Counted from the stretch's first letter, positions 1 to 8,177 are shown. The stretch is 31,919 nucleotides of DNA from JAKFEW01 sp036675505 (GCA_036675505.1 JAKFEW010000144.1:1-31919); one strand, 5' to 3'. Translations and numbers: made by a program. The notes: generated by a model not told the origin, from the sequence alone.

Positions 1-549
1 GAAGTAGTACCTGCCCGCCACATAGGGGTCGAGCAGCGGGTCGAGCTTGGGCGGCACCTCGTAGCCGTTCTTGCGCAGCCAGGTCTTGAGCGCGGCCGGG
101 TCGTTCGACCGGATCACCGCCGAATCGTAAGGACCCACCTTCTCCTGCGAGATTACCTGCACGGCGCTCTGCAACGTGGGGCGGGCGGCACCGTCCTCCC
201 GCGCGCTGGACTTCAGGGTCGGGTACTCGCACCCGCCGAGGTCCTTCATCGTGAGCTGGAACTGCGGCCGGGTGGCATTCTCGAGCTGGGCGAAGAGCAC
301 GTCGGAGCCCACGCCGAGCTTGGGCTCGGTGGGCGTCGGCACCACCCAGCTGAACTTCTTCGCGTCGCCCTGGTAGCGGATTTGCACGTGGGCGACCGTC
401 TCGAAGCCGTCGGCCACGAACAGGATCCGTTCGCCGGCCTGGTCCATCGGCATGCGCATGCAGAAGAACCCGCCACAGGCGAGGGCGGGCGCCGAAAGCG
501 CAGGCAGCAGGCCGAGCGCGAGCGCGAGCGTGGGGAGCGTCCGGGCCAT
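1..549 (-). CDS. DUF2330-family secreted protein (3' end beyond window)
   Basis: This gene begins at ATG 547-549 and runs off the left edge, so only its first 183 codons are visible. A perfect AAGGAGG lies about 5 nt upstream of the ATG. The product opens with a signal peptide ending around ALA-CGG. It continues with the CGGFFC cysteine motif, an AERILFV-like strand, a VQIRYQG segment and a SWVVPTP segment, which together match my memory of the N-terminal pattern of DUF2330 (Pfam). The function of that family is unknown; members are exported and often membrane-anchored at the C-terminus, which lies outside the window. The clpE terminator lies just upstream, so the gene is probably transcribed separately. 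I did not find a convincing -35 element in the short gap. Confidence 0.8.
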   Translation of the reverse strand, partial: MARTLPTLALALGLLPALSAPALACGGFFCMRMPMDQAGERILFVADGFETVAHVQIRYQGDAKKFSWVVPTPTEPKLGVGSDVLFAQLENATRPQFQLTMKDLGGCEYPTLKSSAREDGAARPTLQSAVQVISQEKVGPYDSAVIRSNDPAALKTWLRKNGYEVPPKLDPLLDPYVAGRYYF

Positions 550-603
550 AGCCACCTCCTTACCGAACCGAGCAGGGGTCGGAAAGGTCGTATACCCGAG
601 CCG

Positions 604-635
604 AAAAGGCCCTCCGCCGGATTGGCGGAGGGCCC
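604..635 (-). terminator. Rho-independent terminator after clpE
   Basis: An 11-bp perfect GC-rich stem (608-618 paired with 624-634) with a 5-nt loop is followed on the minus strand by TTTT (607-604). It sits 26 nt past the clpE stop codon and before the DUF2330 gene. Confidence 0.85.
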
Positions 636-660
636 TGTCGAGTCCGGGCTGCCGTCCGGG

Positions 661-2826
661 CTACGCGGCCCGGACGACGGCCGCTTCGGGCGCAGGCACG
701 TCGAAGACGAAGTGGCCATCGACGTGGTCGACCACGACCACACCGCCCGTCACGCGGCCCGCGAGCAGCAGATCGCCCATCGGCACCTCGAGCTCCCGCT
801 GGATCGCCCGGCGCAGCGGCCGTGCGCCGTAGACGGCGTCGAAGCCCGCGTCGGCGATCGCCACCTTGGCCGCCGGCGTCACCGTGAGCGCCACCCGCTG
901 GTCGGCGAGCTTGCGGCGCGTGGTCTCGAGCATCAGGTCCACGATCGCCACGATCTCGGGCTTCGCGAGGGGCTTGAACACGATCGTATCGTCGATGCGG
1001 TTGAGGAACTCCGGGCGGAACGTGTCGCCGAGCGCCTCGAGCGCCTGCGCACGCATCCGGTCCCAGCGGGCCTCGTCCTCGCTCGTCTCGAGCGACCGGA
1101 AGCCGATGGCGCCTTGCGAGCCCACGAGCTTCTGGGCCCCCACGTTGCTCGTCATGATGACCAGCGCGTGGCGGAAGTCCACGGTCTTGCCGTGGCCGTC
1201 CGTGAGCCGCCCGTCCTCCATGATCTGCAGCAGCAGCTGGTGGACGTCCGGGTGGGCCTTCTCGATCTCGTCGAAGAGCACGACCGAGTAGGGCTTGCGG
1301 CGGATCGCCTCGGTGAGCTGCCCAGCGTCGTCGTAGCCGACGTAGCCCGGCGGCGCGCCGATCAGCCGCGCGGCTGTATGCCGCTCGCCGTACTCGCTCA
1401 TGTCCACGCGGATCATCGCTGACTCGTCGTGGAAGAGCGAGGCTGCGAGCGCCTTGGCGAGCTCCGTCTTGCCCACGCCCGTCGGGCCCAGGAAGAGGAA
1501 GCTGCCCACCGGCCGGTGCGCGTCCTTGAGACCCGCGCGCGAGCGGCGAACGGCCCGGGCGATCGCCCGGATCGCGTCGGACTGGCCGACGACCCGCTCG
1601 GCCAGCCGCTGCTCGAGGTCGAGCAGGGCCTGCGCGTCCTCGCGGCCGATCTCGCCCGCCGGGATGCCGGTCCATTCGCTGACCACGCGTGCGACGTGGC
1701 TGGCCGCCACGCGCGCCTCGCCCGCCTCGCCGCCCCTGGCCTTGAGCGCCTTGAGCGTCTCGACGCCCTGGGCGAGCTCGGCCTGCAGGCGCGCGGCTTC
1801 GCCGAAGCGCTCCGCCTCGACGGCGCGCTTCTTGTCCTGCTCGAGGGCGCCAAGCCGCTCGATCAACCCGCGTTCCGCGTCGTAAGGTGATTCACTCGAG
1901 AGGCGTACCATCGCACAGGCCTCGTCCATCAGGTCGATCGCCTTGTCTGGCAAGAAGCGATCGTTCACGTAGCGGATGCTGAAGTCCACGGCCGCGTCGA
2001 GCGCCTCGTCGGCGATCGCCACCTGGTGGTGCAGCTCGTAGGCCGGCTTGAGGCCGCGCAGGATCGCGCGTGCCTGCTCGGCCGTGGGCTCGTCGACCGT
2101 CACCGGCTGGAAACGGCGCTCGAGCGCGGCGTCCTTCTCGATATGCTTGCGGTACTCATCGCGCGTGGTCGCGCCGATCAACCGCAGCTCGCCGCGCGCG
2201 AGCGCGGGCTTGAGGATGTTGCCGGCGTCCATCGCCCCTTCGGCAGCCCCCGTGCCGACGACGGTGTGCACCTCGTCGATGAAGAGCACGAGCTGGCCGG
2301 CCTGCGCCTTCACCTCGTCCATCACGCCCTTGAGGCGCTCCTCGAACTCGCCGCGCAGCTTCGAGCCCGCGAGCATCGCCGCGAGGTCGAGCGCGAGCAC
2401 GCGCTTGCCGCGCAACGGCTCGGGCACCGCGCCCTGGTGGATGCGCTGGGCGAGGCCCTCGACGACGGCCGTCTTGCCGACGCCGGGCTCGCCGACGAGC
2501 ACGGGGTTGTTCTTCGTCTTGCGGACGAGGATGCGCGTCATGCGCTCGACCTCTCGCTCGCGGCCGACCATCGGGTCGAGCTTGCCTTCGGCGGCGAGCG
2601 CCGTGAGGTCACGCGCGTAGCGGTCGAGCAGCGGCGTGGCCGAGCCGTTGCCCTCGTCGTCCTGATCCGGGCCATCGCCCGGGAAGCCGGGGAAGCCGCC
2701 GTTCATGAACGGCACCTGGCCCTGGGCCGCGCAGGCGCCGCACAGGTCGATGGTGGCGCGGCGACCGTTGATGATCCCGGCGAGCCGCATGTTCGCGGGC
2801 CGCTGCCCGCAATTCTGGCATTTCAT
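661..2826 (-). CDS. clpE: ATP-dependent Clp protease ATP-binding subunit, ClpE type
   Basis: This is an HSP100 AAA+ unfoldase of 721 residues that would feed substrates to ClpP. It starts with a four-cysteine zinc-finger motif (Cys3, Cys6, Cys29, Cys32) instead of the usual double Clp_N repeat, which is the hallmark of ClpE. A Gly/Pro/Asp linker follows, then AAA domain 1 (Walker A GEPGVGKT with Lys118; Walker B LVLFIDEVH), a short coiled-coil middle domain, and AAA domain 2 (Walker A GPTGVGKT with Lys453; Walker B VVLFDEIEKAHP). An IGF tripeptide at 574-576 matches the ClpP-docking loop. I chose ATG 2824-2826 because AGGAGG lies 6 nt upstream; an in-frame ATG 15 nt earlier overlaps that SD and is unlikely to be used. 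The gene has its own promoter, an HspR-like operator and a terminator. No clpP or hspR gene is visible here. Confidence 0.93.
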   Translation of the reverse strand: MKCQNCGQRPANMRLAGIINGRRATIDLCGACAAQGQVPFMNGGFPGFPGDGPDQDDEGNGSATPLLDRYARDLTALAAEGKLDPMVGREREVERMTRILVRKTKNNPVLVGEPGVGKTAVVEGLAQRIHQGAVPEPLRGKRVLALDLAAMLAGSKLRGEFEERLKGVMDEVKAQAGQLVLFIDEVHTVVGTGAAEGAMDAGNILKPALARGELRLIGATTRDEYRKHIEKDAALERRFQPVTVDEPTAEQARAILRGLKPAYELHHQVAIADEALDAAVDFSIRYVNDRFLPDKAIDLMDEACAMVRLSSESPYDAERGLIERLGALEQDKKRAVEAERFGEAARLQAELAQGVETLKALKARGGEAGEARVAASHVARVVSEWTGIPAGEIGREDAQALLDLEQRLAERVVGQSDAIRAIARAVRRSRAGLKDAHRPVGSFLFLGPTGVGKTELAKALAASLFHDESAMIRVDMSEYGERHTAARLIGAPPGYVGYDDAGQLTEAIRRKPYSVVLFDEIEKAHPDVHQLLLQIMEDGRLTDGHGKTVDFRHALVIMTSNVGAQKLVGSQGAIGFRSLETSEDEARWDRMRAQALEALGDTFRPEFLNRIDDTIVFKPLAKPEIVAIVDLMLETTRRKLADQRVALTVTPAAKVAIADAGFDAVYGARPLRRAIQRELEVPMGDLLLAGRVTGGVVVVDHVDGHFVFDVPAPEAAVVRAA

Positions 2827-2904
2827 ATGCGTCCTCCTCATGCGGCCGGCGGGCCCATTCGACCCGGCCGGGCTTGCACTGAAACCACTCCATCGGCCTC
2901 AACC

Positions 2905-2948
2905 GACTTGAGTGTGCTCACATCATATGCGATGCCCACACTCAAGTC
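2905..2948. promoter_or_regulatory. Inverted-repeat operator with HAIR-type half-sites around the clpE promoter
   Basis: A perfect 12-bp inverted repeat (2905-2916 and 2937-2948) contains CTTGAGT at 2907-2913 and ACTCAAG at 2940-2946. These are the two half-sites of the HspR-associated inverted repeat (HAIR, CTTGAGT-N7-ACTCAAG), but separated by 26 nt instead of 7. One arm overlaps the -35 box and the other covers the predicted transcription start. Repression of clpE by an HspR-like regulator is inferred; the altered spacing means another dimeric regulator is possible. Confidence 0.6.
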
Positions 2949-2950
2949 AA
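2922..2950 (-). promoter_or_regulatory. Sigma70-type promoter of clpE
   Basis: On the minus strand TTGACT (2950-2945) and TATGAT (2927-2922) are separated by exactly 17 nt. This gives a predicted start near 2915 and a leader of about 90 nt. It is among the best consensus matches in the window. Confidence 0.8.
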
Positions 2951-3011
2951 TCTACTATTGCATACGAAATATTCGTGGGCGCAACTATGCCGAAATGGCG
3001 GTCATCCGACA

Positions 3012-3044
3012 CAAGAAGCGCCCCGCTCCGTGGCGGAGCGGGGC
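3012..3044 (-). terminator. Terminator hairpin after the EEP-family gene
   Basis: An 11-bp perfect stem (3020-3030 with 3034-3044) has a 3-nt loop. On the minus strand it is followed by a modest T-rich tail (GCTTCTTG). It lies about 50 nt beyond the stop of the gene at 3096-4175. Confidence 0.65.
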
Positions 3045-3095
3045 ATTGGCGCGCATAGCACTTTAGTTTGGCACACTCACGTAGTCAGTGGCCGA

Positions 3096-4175
3096 TCACT
3101 GCCAGCGCAGGACGTCCTCCTCGGCATAGTGGTCCGAGACGGTCAGCGCGTCCGGCGAGCCGGGCAGGCTGATCGACGTGCCGGTGTACCAACGCGAGCG
3201 CACCGGCGCGAAGCCGCGGGCCAGCACCCAGTCGATGTTGGTCTTGGACGGCGGCCGGCCGGCGGGGCCCATGTCGACCAGATCGCGGAAGTAGGAACGC
3301 ACCACGGCGTTCTTGCCTTGCTTGTCAGGATCGGTGTCGGTGTCCGCGGTCCGGACGTTGAGATCGCCCGCCACCACCAGCGGGCCATCACCGCCTGCGC
3401 GGAAGGCGTGGTCGAACAGCTTCTTGGCCTGCGGCTCCTGGATGCCGGCCTGGAACGAGAGGTGGGTGTTCAACACCACGAAGCGACGGTTGGTGCGCGT
3501 ATCGCGCAGCCAGGCGATCTGGAAGCCGCGCGGCTCGGTGAGCTGGGACATGTTGGGCTTGCCTTCCGGCCCGATCCACCGCCAGATCGCCTTGCCGGCC
3601 GCCACCACTTGCACCCAGCCGAAGTGCGGATCGTCGTACTTCTCGAGCACGTAGCGGCGCGGGATCAGCATCATGTTGCCCTGGCGCGCCCCGACGCGCT
3701 GGTAGCGCCAGGTGAAGGCCGCGCTCCGCTCGCCGAGCCGCGCGACCTCGGCGCGCTGGGCGTTGCCGACTTCCTGCAGGCAGAGGATCGCGCTGTCGGG
3801 CTCGCCGGCGATCGTCGCGGCGTAGAAGGGCAGCGTGGGGAAGTGCTTCTGATCGGTCTTGATCTGGGGGTTGCCGATCGCCGTATTGAACGTGACGACC
3901 GTGACGTCGGAGCCGTCGTCGGGCGTGGACGCGGCGGCGTAGGCCATGTAGCGACCGCCGTCCGGCAGCGTGACCGGCGCGGCGGTGGGCCCGTCCGGGG
4001 CGCCGGCCGGGGCGTGCCGCGTGACGGTCGGCGCGCGGTGCGAGGCGGCGGCGGCCTGCTGAGCCGTGGTGCCGCGTATGGGCGTGGCCCGGCGGGCGGG
4101 CGAGGTGGTCGGCGCGGCGGCGCAGCCGGCCAGGACGAGCGCGATCGTGGCGATCGCGGTGACGTGTTTCGACAT
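3096..4175 (-). CDS. Endonuclease/exonuclease/phosphatase-family lipoprotein
   Basis: The 359-residue product belongs to the metal-dependent EEP hydrolase fold (DNase I, exonuclease III and sphingomyelinase-like enzymes). The conserved motifs appear in order: TFNTAIGN near the N-terminus, CLQEV (Glu135, metal ligand), LNTHLS, VAGDLNV, a TNIDWVL strand, and a C-terminal SDHY. A lipoprotein signal peptide (ALVLAGC) followed by a Pro/Thr/Ala-rich linker predicts an envelope location. I start it at ATG 4173-4175, which gives the clean signal peptide and has GGGAG about 7 nt upstream; a longer in-frame ORF reaches 4319 but has no SD. The substrate cannot be told from sequence and could be nucleic acid, phospholipid or a phosphoester. 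It is transcribed alone and divergently from the amidase gene. Confidence 0.88.
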   Translation of the reverse strand: MSKHVTAIATIALVLAGCAAAPTTSPARRATPIRGTTAQQAAAASHRAPTVTRHAPAGAPDGPTAAPVTLPDGGRYMAYAAASTPDDGSDVTVVTFNTAIGNPQIKTDQKHFPTLPFYAATIAGEPDSAILCLQEVGNAQRAEVARLGERSAAFTWRYQRVGARQGNMMLIPRRYVLEKYDDPHFGWVQVVAAGKAIWRWIGPEGKPNMSQLTEPRGFQIAWLRDTRTNRRFVVLNTHLSFQAGIQEPQAKKLFDHAFRAGGDGPLVVAGDLNVRTADTDTDPDKQGKNAVVRSYFRDLVDMGPAGRPPSKTNIDWVLARGFAPVRSRWYTGTSISLPGSPDALTVSDHYAEEDVLRWQ

Positions 4176-4233
4176 GGTGACTCCCACTCCAGACAACTCC
4201 AGGGTGGTTATCGCCTGGACGGGCTGGAATCCT

Positions 4234-4250
4234 ATTAACGGCGCGTTAAT
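4234..4250. promoter_or_regulatory. Palindrome in the divergent EEP/amidase intergenic region
   Basis: ATTAACG (4234-4240) and CGTTAAT (4244-4250) form a perfect 7-bp inverted repeat around a GCG centre, the most AT-rich spot in the 167-bp gap between two divergent genes. On the minus strand it lies between a weak -35-like TTTACT and a TAATAG hexamer 17 nt away, so it could be an operator. The regulator is unknown. Confidence 0.4.
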
Positions 4251-4329
4251 GTTGAGTAAAAGATAGGCCCGCGCGGCACCCTTCTGCTCCCTGGGTGGGT
4301 GCGCGGGTGCCAGACTCATCGCCTGCGTG

Positions 4330-4335
4330 TAAGAT
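4330..4335 (+). promoter_or_regulatory. -10 box of a probably leaderless amidase transcript
   Basis: TAAGAT ends 7 nt before ATG 4343, with a 4-of-6 -35 match (4307-4312) 17 nt upstream. There is no SD sequence between the -10 box and the start codon, so transcription would begin at or next to the A of the ATG. Confidence 0.45.
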
Positions 4336-4342
4336 CCACCCC

Positions 4343-6109
4343 ATGTTGCAAGCCGCCGCCCTCGCCCTCGCCCTCGTCCTCGCCGCCGCGGCGCCCGCCG
4401 CAGCCGACGGGCTGCGGGTCACGTATCCCTACGACGGCCATGTCACGACCGCCGAGCACATCTTCTTCGTCGGCACGGCCGCACGCGGCGGCACCGTCAC
4501 GGTGAACGGCGCGCCGGTCCACCGCAGCCCGGCTGGCCATTTCGCGCCCACCGTGCCGCTGCGCCTCGGCGACAACCTGGTCACGCTGCGCCATGGCGGG
4601 CAGACCCTCGCCATGACGATCAAGCGCCGGGCCGCCACGGCCACCCCGCCCACCGGCGTCACGTTCGCGCCGGGCTCGCTCGCGCCCGCGGCGGACCTCG
4701 CGGTGCTGCCCGGCGAGCCTGTGTGCTTCTCGGCGATCGCGGCGGCTGGCGCCAGCGTCGACGTGCGCGTGGGCGGCCGCGTCATCCCGCTCGCGCCGCA
4801 ACCCGCCGAGTCGACGCTGCCCGACAACAAGGCCGGCCTCACGGACACGAACCGGCCCTCCGCGAGCCGCGCCGTGCGATATGCGGCCTGCGCCACCTTC
4901 CAGGCGCCGGGCCGCCTCGGCCGGCCGAGCTTCTCGATCGTGAACAACGGCGCGCGGCGCAGCGAGAGCGCCGACGGCAGCCTCGAGGTGCTGCGGCCGG
5001 AGGCGCCCGCGGTGATCGAGGTGAAGGCCGAGGAAGGCGTGACGCGCAGCGGCCCGAGCACGGACCACTCGCGGCTCGCGCCGCTGCCGCGCGGCGCGCG
5101 GGCAGCCGTGACGGGCCGGATCGGCGCGTGGCTGCGGCTCGCGCACGGCGTCTGGATCAGCCAGGACGAGGTGCAGGCGTTGCCCGGCGCCGTGCCGCCC
5201 CGCACGATCGTGCGCAGCCTGCGCGCGCGGCAGGCGCCCGGCCTCACCGAGATCGTGGTGCCGCTGGAGCAGCCGGTGCCGGCCAGCGTCGAGGAGGGCG
5301 ACGGCACGTTCACGCTCACGCTCCACCACGCCGTCGCCCAGACCGACATCATCCGGCTGGACGAGGGCCCGCTGGTGCGGCGGATGGACTGGGCGCAGGT
5401 GGCGCCGGACCGCATCGAATACCGCTTCCGCTTGAAGGAGCCGCAAGCCTGGGGCTGGACGCTGCGCTACGATGGCCCCAGCCTGGTGCTCGGCCTGCGC
5501 CACCGGCCGCCGGCCAGCCGCGACGGCCGGCTGGACGGCCTGCGCGTCGTGTTGGACGCCGGCCACGGCGGCCCTGGCGATGAGGGCACCCACGGCCCCA
5601 CCGGCCTCGCCGAGAAGGACCTCACGCTGCCCGTCACCCGCCTCACGAAGGCGGCGCTCGAGGCGCGCGGCGCGACGGTGCACATGACGCGCGACGCGGA
5701 CACCGAGGTCGGCCTCAAGGCCCGCACCGACCAGATCGCGCGCGTCGCGCCGCATGTGTCGGTGAGCCTGCATTACAACGCCCTGCCGGACCAGGGCGAC
5801 GCCGAGAACACGCGCGGCGTGGGCGCCTTCTGGTACCACCCGCAGGCCCATTCGCTGGCCCGCGCGCTGCATGGCACGCTCACGGGCAAGCTCGGGCGAC
5901 CCTCCTACGGCATCTGGTGGGACAACCTGGCGCTCGCGCGGCCGCACGTCGCGCCGGCGGTGCTGATGGAGCTCGGCTTCCTCACGAACCCCGAGGACTT
6001 CGAGTGGTGCGTCGACCCCGCCGAGCAGCGCAAGGTCGCAGAGGCGCTCGCCGACGGGCTGGCGGCCTGGTTGAGCGACTTTCCATCTAGATCAACGACG
6101 GTTGAATAA
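4343..6109 (+). CDS. N-acetylmuramoyl-L-alanine amidase (Amidase_3) with Ig-like and SH3-like domains
   Basis: The enzyme would cut the bond between MurNAc and the stem peptide of peptidoglycan in the periplasm. A signal peptide (about residues 1-22) precedes an Ig/glucodextranase-like beta domain (25-100) and a central region. An SH3b-like segment lies around 235-285 and a beta-rich AMIN-like segment around 300-390. The C-terminal Amidase_3 domain starts near 400. Its zinc ligands and catalytic residue are in place: DAGHGG (His408), AEKDL (Glu424), SLHYN (His477) and MELGFLTN (Glu543). ATG 4343 begins the signal peptide; the ORF extends 16 codons further upstream, but those residues do not look like a signal sequence. 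No SD precedes ATG 4343. At 588 residues it is long for the family because of the three accessory domains. The TAA stop is followed by an inverted-repeat element. Confidence 0.92.
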   Translation: MLQAAALALALVLAAAAPAAADGLRVTYPYDGHVTTAEHIFFVGTAARGGTVTVNGAPVHRSPAGHFAPTVPLRLGDNLVTLRHGGQTLAMTIKRRAATATPPTGVTFAPGSLAPAADLAVLPGEPVCFSAIAAAGASVDVRVGGRVIPLAPQPAESTLPDNKAGLTDTNRPSASRAVRYAACATFQAPGRLGRPSFSIVNNGARRSESADGSLEVLRPEAPAVIEVKAEEGVTRSGPSTDHSRLAPLPRGARAAVTGRIGAWLRLAHGVWISQDEVQALPGAVPPRTIVRSLRARQAPGLTEIVVPLEQPVPASVEEGDGTFTLTLHHAVAQTDIIRLDEGPLVRRMDWAQVAPDRIEYRFRLKEPQAWGWTLRYDGPSLVLGLRHRPPASRDGRLDGLRVVLDAGHGGPGDEGTHGPTGLAEKDLTLPVTRLTKAALEARGATVHMTRDADTEVGLKARTDQIARVAPHVSVSLHYNALPDQGDAENTRGVGAFWYHPQAHSLARALHGTLTGKLGRPSYGIWWDNLALARPHVAPAVLMELGFLTNPEDFEWCVDPAEQRKVAEALADGLAAWLSDFPSRSTTVE

Positions 6110-6114
6110 GTCTT

Positions 6115-6266
6115 AGTTTTGAGATTTGAGTTTTGAGATTTGAGTTGGGTCGGTGTTCGTGCAAAACCTCCACGGCGGGTTCCTCCGCTACCTTGCCCAA
6201 CCCAAGGTGCGTGGCTCCAAGTTTTCCGTTGCCCAACTCAAATCTCAAAACTCAAATCTCAAAACT
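6115..6266. repeat. 152-bp palindromic element with 35-bp perfect inverted arms
   Basis: Two perfectly complementary 35-bp arms (6115-6149 and 6232-6266) flank an 82-nt centre. Each arm is AT-rich and is itself built from two copies of a GATTTGAGTTTTGA-like unit, so the element is both a direct and an inverted repeat. The composition contrasts sharply with the roughly 70% GC surroundings. It lies between the amidase stop and the next gene and encodes nothing obvious. It may be a REP/MITE-type mobile or structural element; it could also act as a terminator, although it lacks a U-tract. Confidence 0.8.
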
Positions 6267-6371
6267 TGATCCCTCAACGCCGTCCGTCATCTTGATGGTA
6301 GGGTTGAGCGAGCAAGCGGACTGAATCCTTCGCTCGGCGGGTAAAAGGCCGCCAATCCCTGGAGGTCGCCG

Positions 6372-6845
6372 ATGCCCGCACCACGTCGTTATGTCGCCCT
6401 GCTCTTCCCCGCCGCGCTCCTCGTGCTGGCCGCCCCGGCTCTCGCCTCGGCCACCGTGCCGTTGCCGCCGCTGCTGCCGCCGGACGTTCATTCTCAGCGC
6501 GTGTTCACGCGCCCGACACCCACGCCCCGGCCCGCCACGCCGGAACCCCTCGAGGCCGCCCCGTCGAACGACTGGTCCCCCCGCGGCGAGCTGAACCGGC
6601 CGACCAGCCCACCCGCCAGCGGGCTCACGCCCGCGCGGGGGCCCAGCGTCACCCGGGACAATCTGAATTCCCTCCAGGCGCCGCCGTCGGGCGTGAAACC
6701 GAAGCAGCCGGCGGCGCCCCAGCCCACGTCGACGCCGAAGCCGGTGGAGACGCCGCCGCCCGTGGTGCAGCCGCCCGTGGTGCAGCCGCCGAACCCGCCT
6801 TCGGCACCGGTGCTGGCGCCGCCCAGCCTCGCGCCGGATCGGTAG
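6372..6845 (+). CDS. Proline-rich secreted protein of unknown function
   Basis: This 157-residue protein has a clear signal peptide (basic MPAPRR start, hydrophobic stretch, cleavage near ALASA). The mature part is almost wholly Pro/Thr/Ser/Ala-rich and low in complexity, with a duplicated PPVVQPPVVQPP segment near the C-terminus. No folded domain is recognisable, so it is probably an extended periplasmic or surface spacer. GGAGG lies 6 nt before the ATG. It converges on the subtilase gene and shares a hairpin terminator with it. I do not recognise a family. The signal peptide, SD and uninterrupted frame support a real gene. Confidence 0.7.
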   Translation: MPAPRRYVALLFPAALLVLAAPALASATVPLPPLLPPDVHSQRVFTRPTPTPRPATPEPLEAAPSNDWSPRGELNRPTSPPASGLTPARGPSVTRDNLNSLQAPPSGVKPKQPAAPQPTSTPKPVETPPPVVQPPVVQPPNPPSAPVLAPPSLAPDR

Positions 6846-6870
6846 GCTTCCTGCGGGCCGGCATGGCAAA

Positions 6871-6895
6871 GGGGCGGGTCCATCGGACCCGCCCC
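6871..6895. terminator. Bidirectional hairpin between convergent genes
   Basis: An 11-bp perfect stem (6871-6881 with 6885-6895) has a 3-nt loop. The minus-strand side is followed by TTTGCC, so it best serves the subtilase gene. It lies in the 72-bp gap between the convergent genes ending at 6845 and 6918. Confidence 0.7.
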
Positions 6896-6917
6896 CTGGC
6901 TTGCTTGCGCGTTTGGT

Positions 6918-8177
6918 TTAGAGGACGGCCTTCACGGCGTCGACGCGGCCGAAGCCAGCCTTGTCGTCGAAGCCCGGGGCGCCGATGTCCTTGGCGGTGT
7001 CGGTCAGGCGCTTGCGGATCGCGCCGGGCTCGGCGGCCTGGCCCGCACCGATCATCAGGGCGACGACGCCGGCGGTGATCGGGGTCGAGAACGAGGTGCC
7101 GTCGACGGCCTGGTACTTGCCACCCATCGCGGTGGTGACGATGCCGGCGCCGGGGGCCGAGACCGTGGTCCACGAGCCGTAGGTCGAGAAGCTCGTGACC
7201 CGGTCGGCCTTGTCGGTCGCGCCGACGGCGATCAGGTTGGGCACCTCGTTGCCGGCGAAGGCGGAGGGGACGTTCTTCGAGCTGCTACCCGTGTTGCCCA
7301 TCGAGCAGACCATCGGCTTGCCCTTGCTCATCACGTACTGGGCGGCGCGCTTGGTGGTCTCGATCGCGGCCGGGTAGTCGGCCATGCCGGGCTTGATCGA
7401 GAGGCTCATCGTGATCATGTCCGCGTGGTCGGCGGCCCACATCATCGCCTCGACGATCGAGGAGGCCGAGTTGCCGACCTTGACCGGCATGATCTTCGCG
7501 TTGGGGGCGACGCCCGCGACGCCGATGCCGTTGTCCGCGACCGCGCCGACGCAGCCGGCGGTCATCGTGCCGTGGCCCTGGCCGTCCTGCGGGGGGGTGC
7601 CGGGGGCGGCGGCGTTGAAGCCTTCCACCAGGACGCCCTGGAGGTCGGGGTGCGTGAGGTCGACGCCGGTATCGACGACGGCCACGGTGACGCTCTTGCC
7701 GACCTTGTTCGAGGCCCACACCTGCGGGATGCCCATCAGGTCGAGGTGCCACTGGTCCTTGCGCAGCGGGTCGGCCTTCGAGTTGCCCTGGGTCGGGCGG
7801 GCGACCACGTCGCGGCCCTTCACGGGCTCCTGCTCGGCGACGAGCTCGGCCTCGACGAACTGCACGCCTTCGCCGGCGAGCAGCGCCTTCTGGGTGGCCT
7901 TCAGGTTCCCCTTGGTCTCGAAGACCGCGAGGCCGACCTTGGGCAGCGTCTTCACGACGGTGGCGCCGGCGGCCTTCTCGAGCTTGGCGAGCGTGGCCTT
8001 GGGCATCTGGCCCTTGAAGCCGACGATCAGGCGCTTCGCGAGGGTGGCCTTGCTCGCCTCGACGCTTCCGGCGGCGTTGGCGCGGACGGCGGAGGGGGTC
8101 AGCGAGTTCGCACCACAACCCGCCAGGACGGCGGCGGCAAGGGCGACGGCGACGGTGCGGGAGAGAGTCAGCTTCAA
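6918..8177 (-). CDS. Subtilisin-like serine protease (S8 family), lipoprotein
   Basis: The 419-residue product is a complete S8 protease. A lipoprotein signal peptide (AAVLAGC, Cys21) is followed by an I9-like propeptide (about 48-115) that would act as an intramolecular chaperone. The catalytic domain has Asp169 (VVDTGVDLTHP), His202 (GHGTMTAG), oxyanion-hole Asn295 (SMGNTG) and Ser362 (GTSFSTP). It is predicted to act anchored in the envelope or at the cell surface. The start codon appears to be TTG (8175-8177): GGAGG lies 8 nt upstream, the signal peptide begins there, and no in-frame ATG fits. A sigma70 promoter lies at 8230-8258, and the leader contains a CT dinucleotide run and C-rich tracts. 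It is a single-gene unit with its own terminator. Substrates are unknown. Confidence 0.93.
   Translation of the reverse strand: MKLTLSRTVAVALAAAVLAGCGANSLTPSAVRANAAGSVEASKATLAKRLIVGFKGQMPKATLAKLEKAAGATVVKTLPKVGLAVFETKGNLKATQKALLAGEGVQFVEAELVAEQEPVKGRDVVARPTQGNSKADPLRKDQWHLDLMGIPQVWASNKVGKSVTVAVVDTGVDLTHPDLQGVLVEGFNAAAPGTPPQDGQGHGTMTAGCVGAVADNGIGVAGVAPNAKIMPVKVGNSASSIVEAMMWAADHADMITMSLSIKPGMADYPAAIETTKRAAQYVMSKGKPMVCSMGNTGSSSKNVPSAFAGNEVPNLIAVGATDKADRVTSFSTYGSWTTVSAPGAGIVTTAMGGKYQAVDGTSFSTPITAGVVALMIGAGQAAEPGAIRKRLTDTAKDIGAPGFDDKAGFGRVDAVKAVL

Noticed and set aside
560..1675. Long open frame antisense to or shifted from clpE
   Set aside because: Arg/Pro/Ala-rich shadow of a GC-rich gene; clpE in the correct frame has all AAA+ motifs.
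2905..2948. CIRCE (HrcA) or CtsR operator before clpE
   Set aside because: Half-sites match CTTGAGT/ACTCAAG rather than TTAGCACTC or the CtsR heptad repeats.
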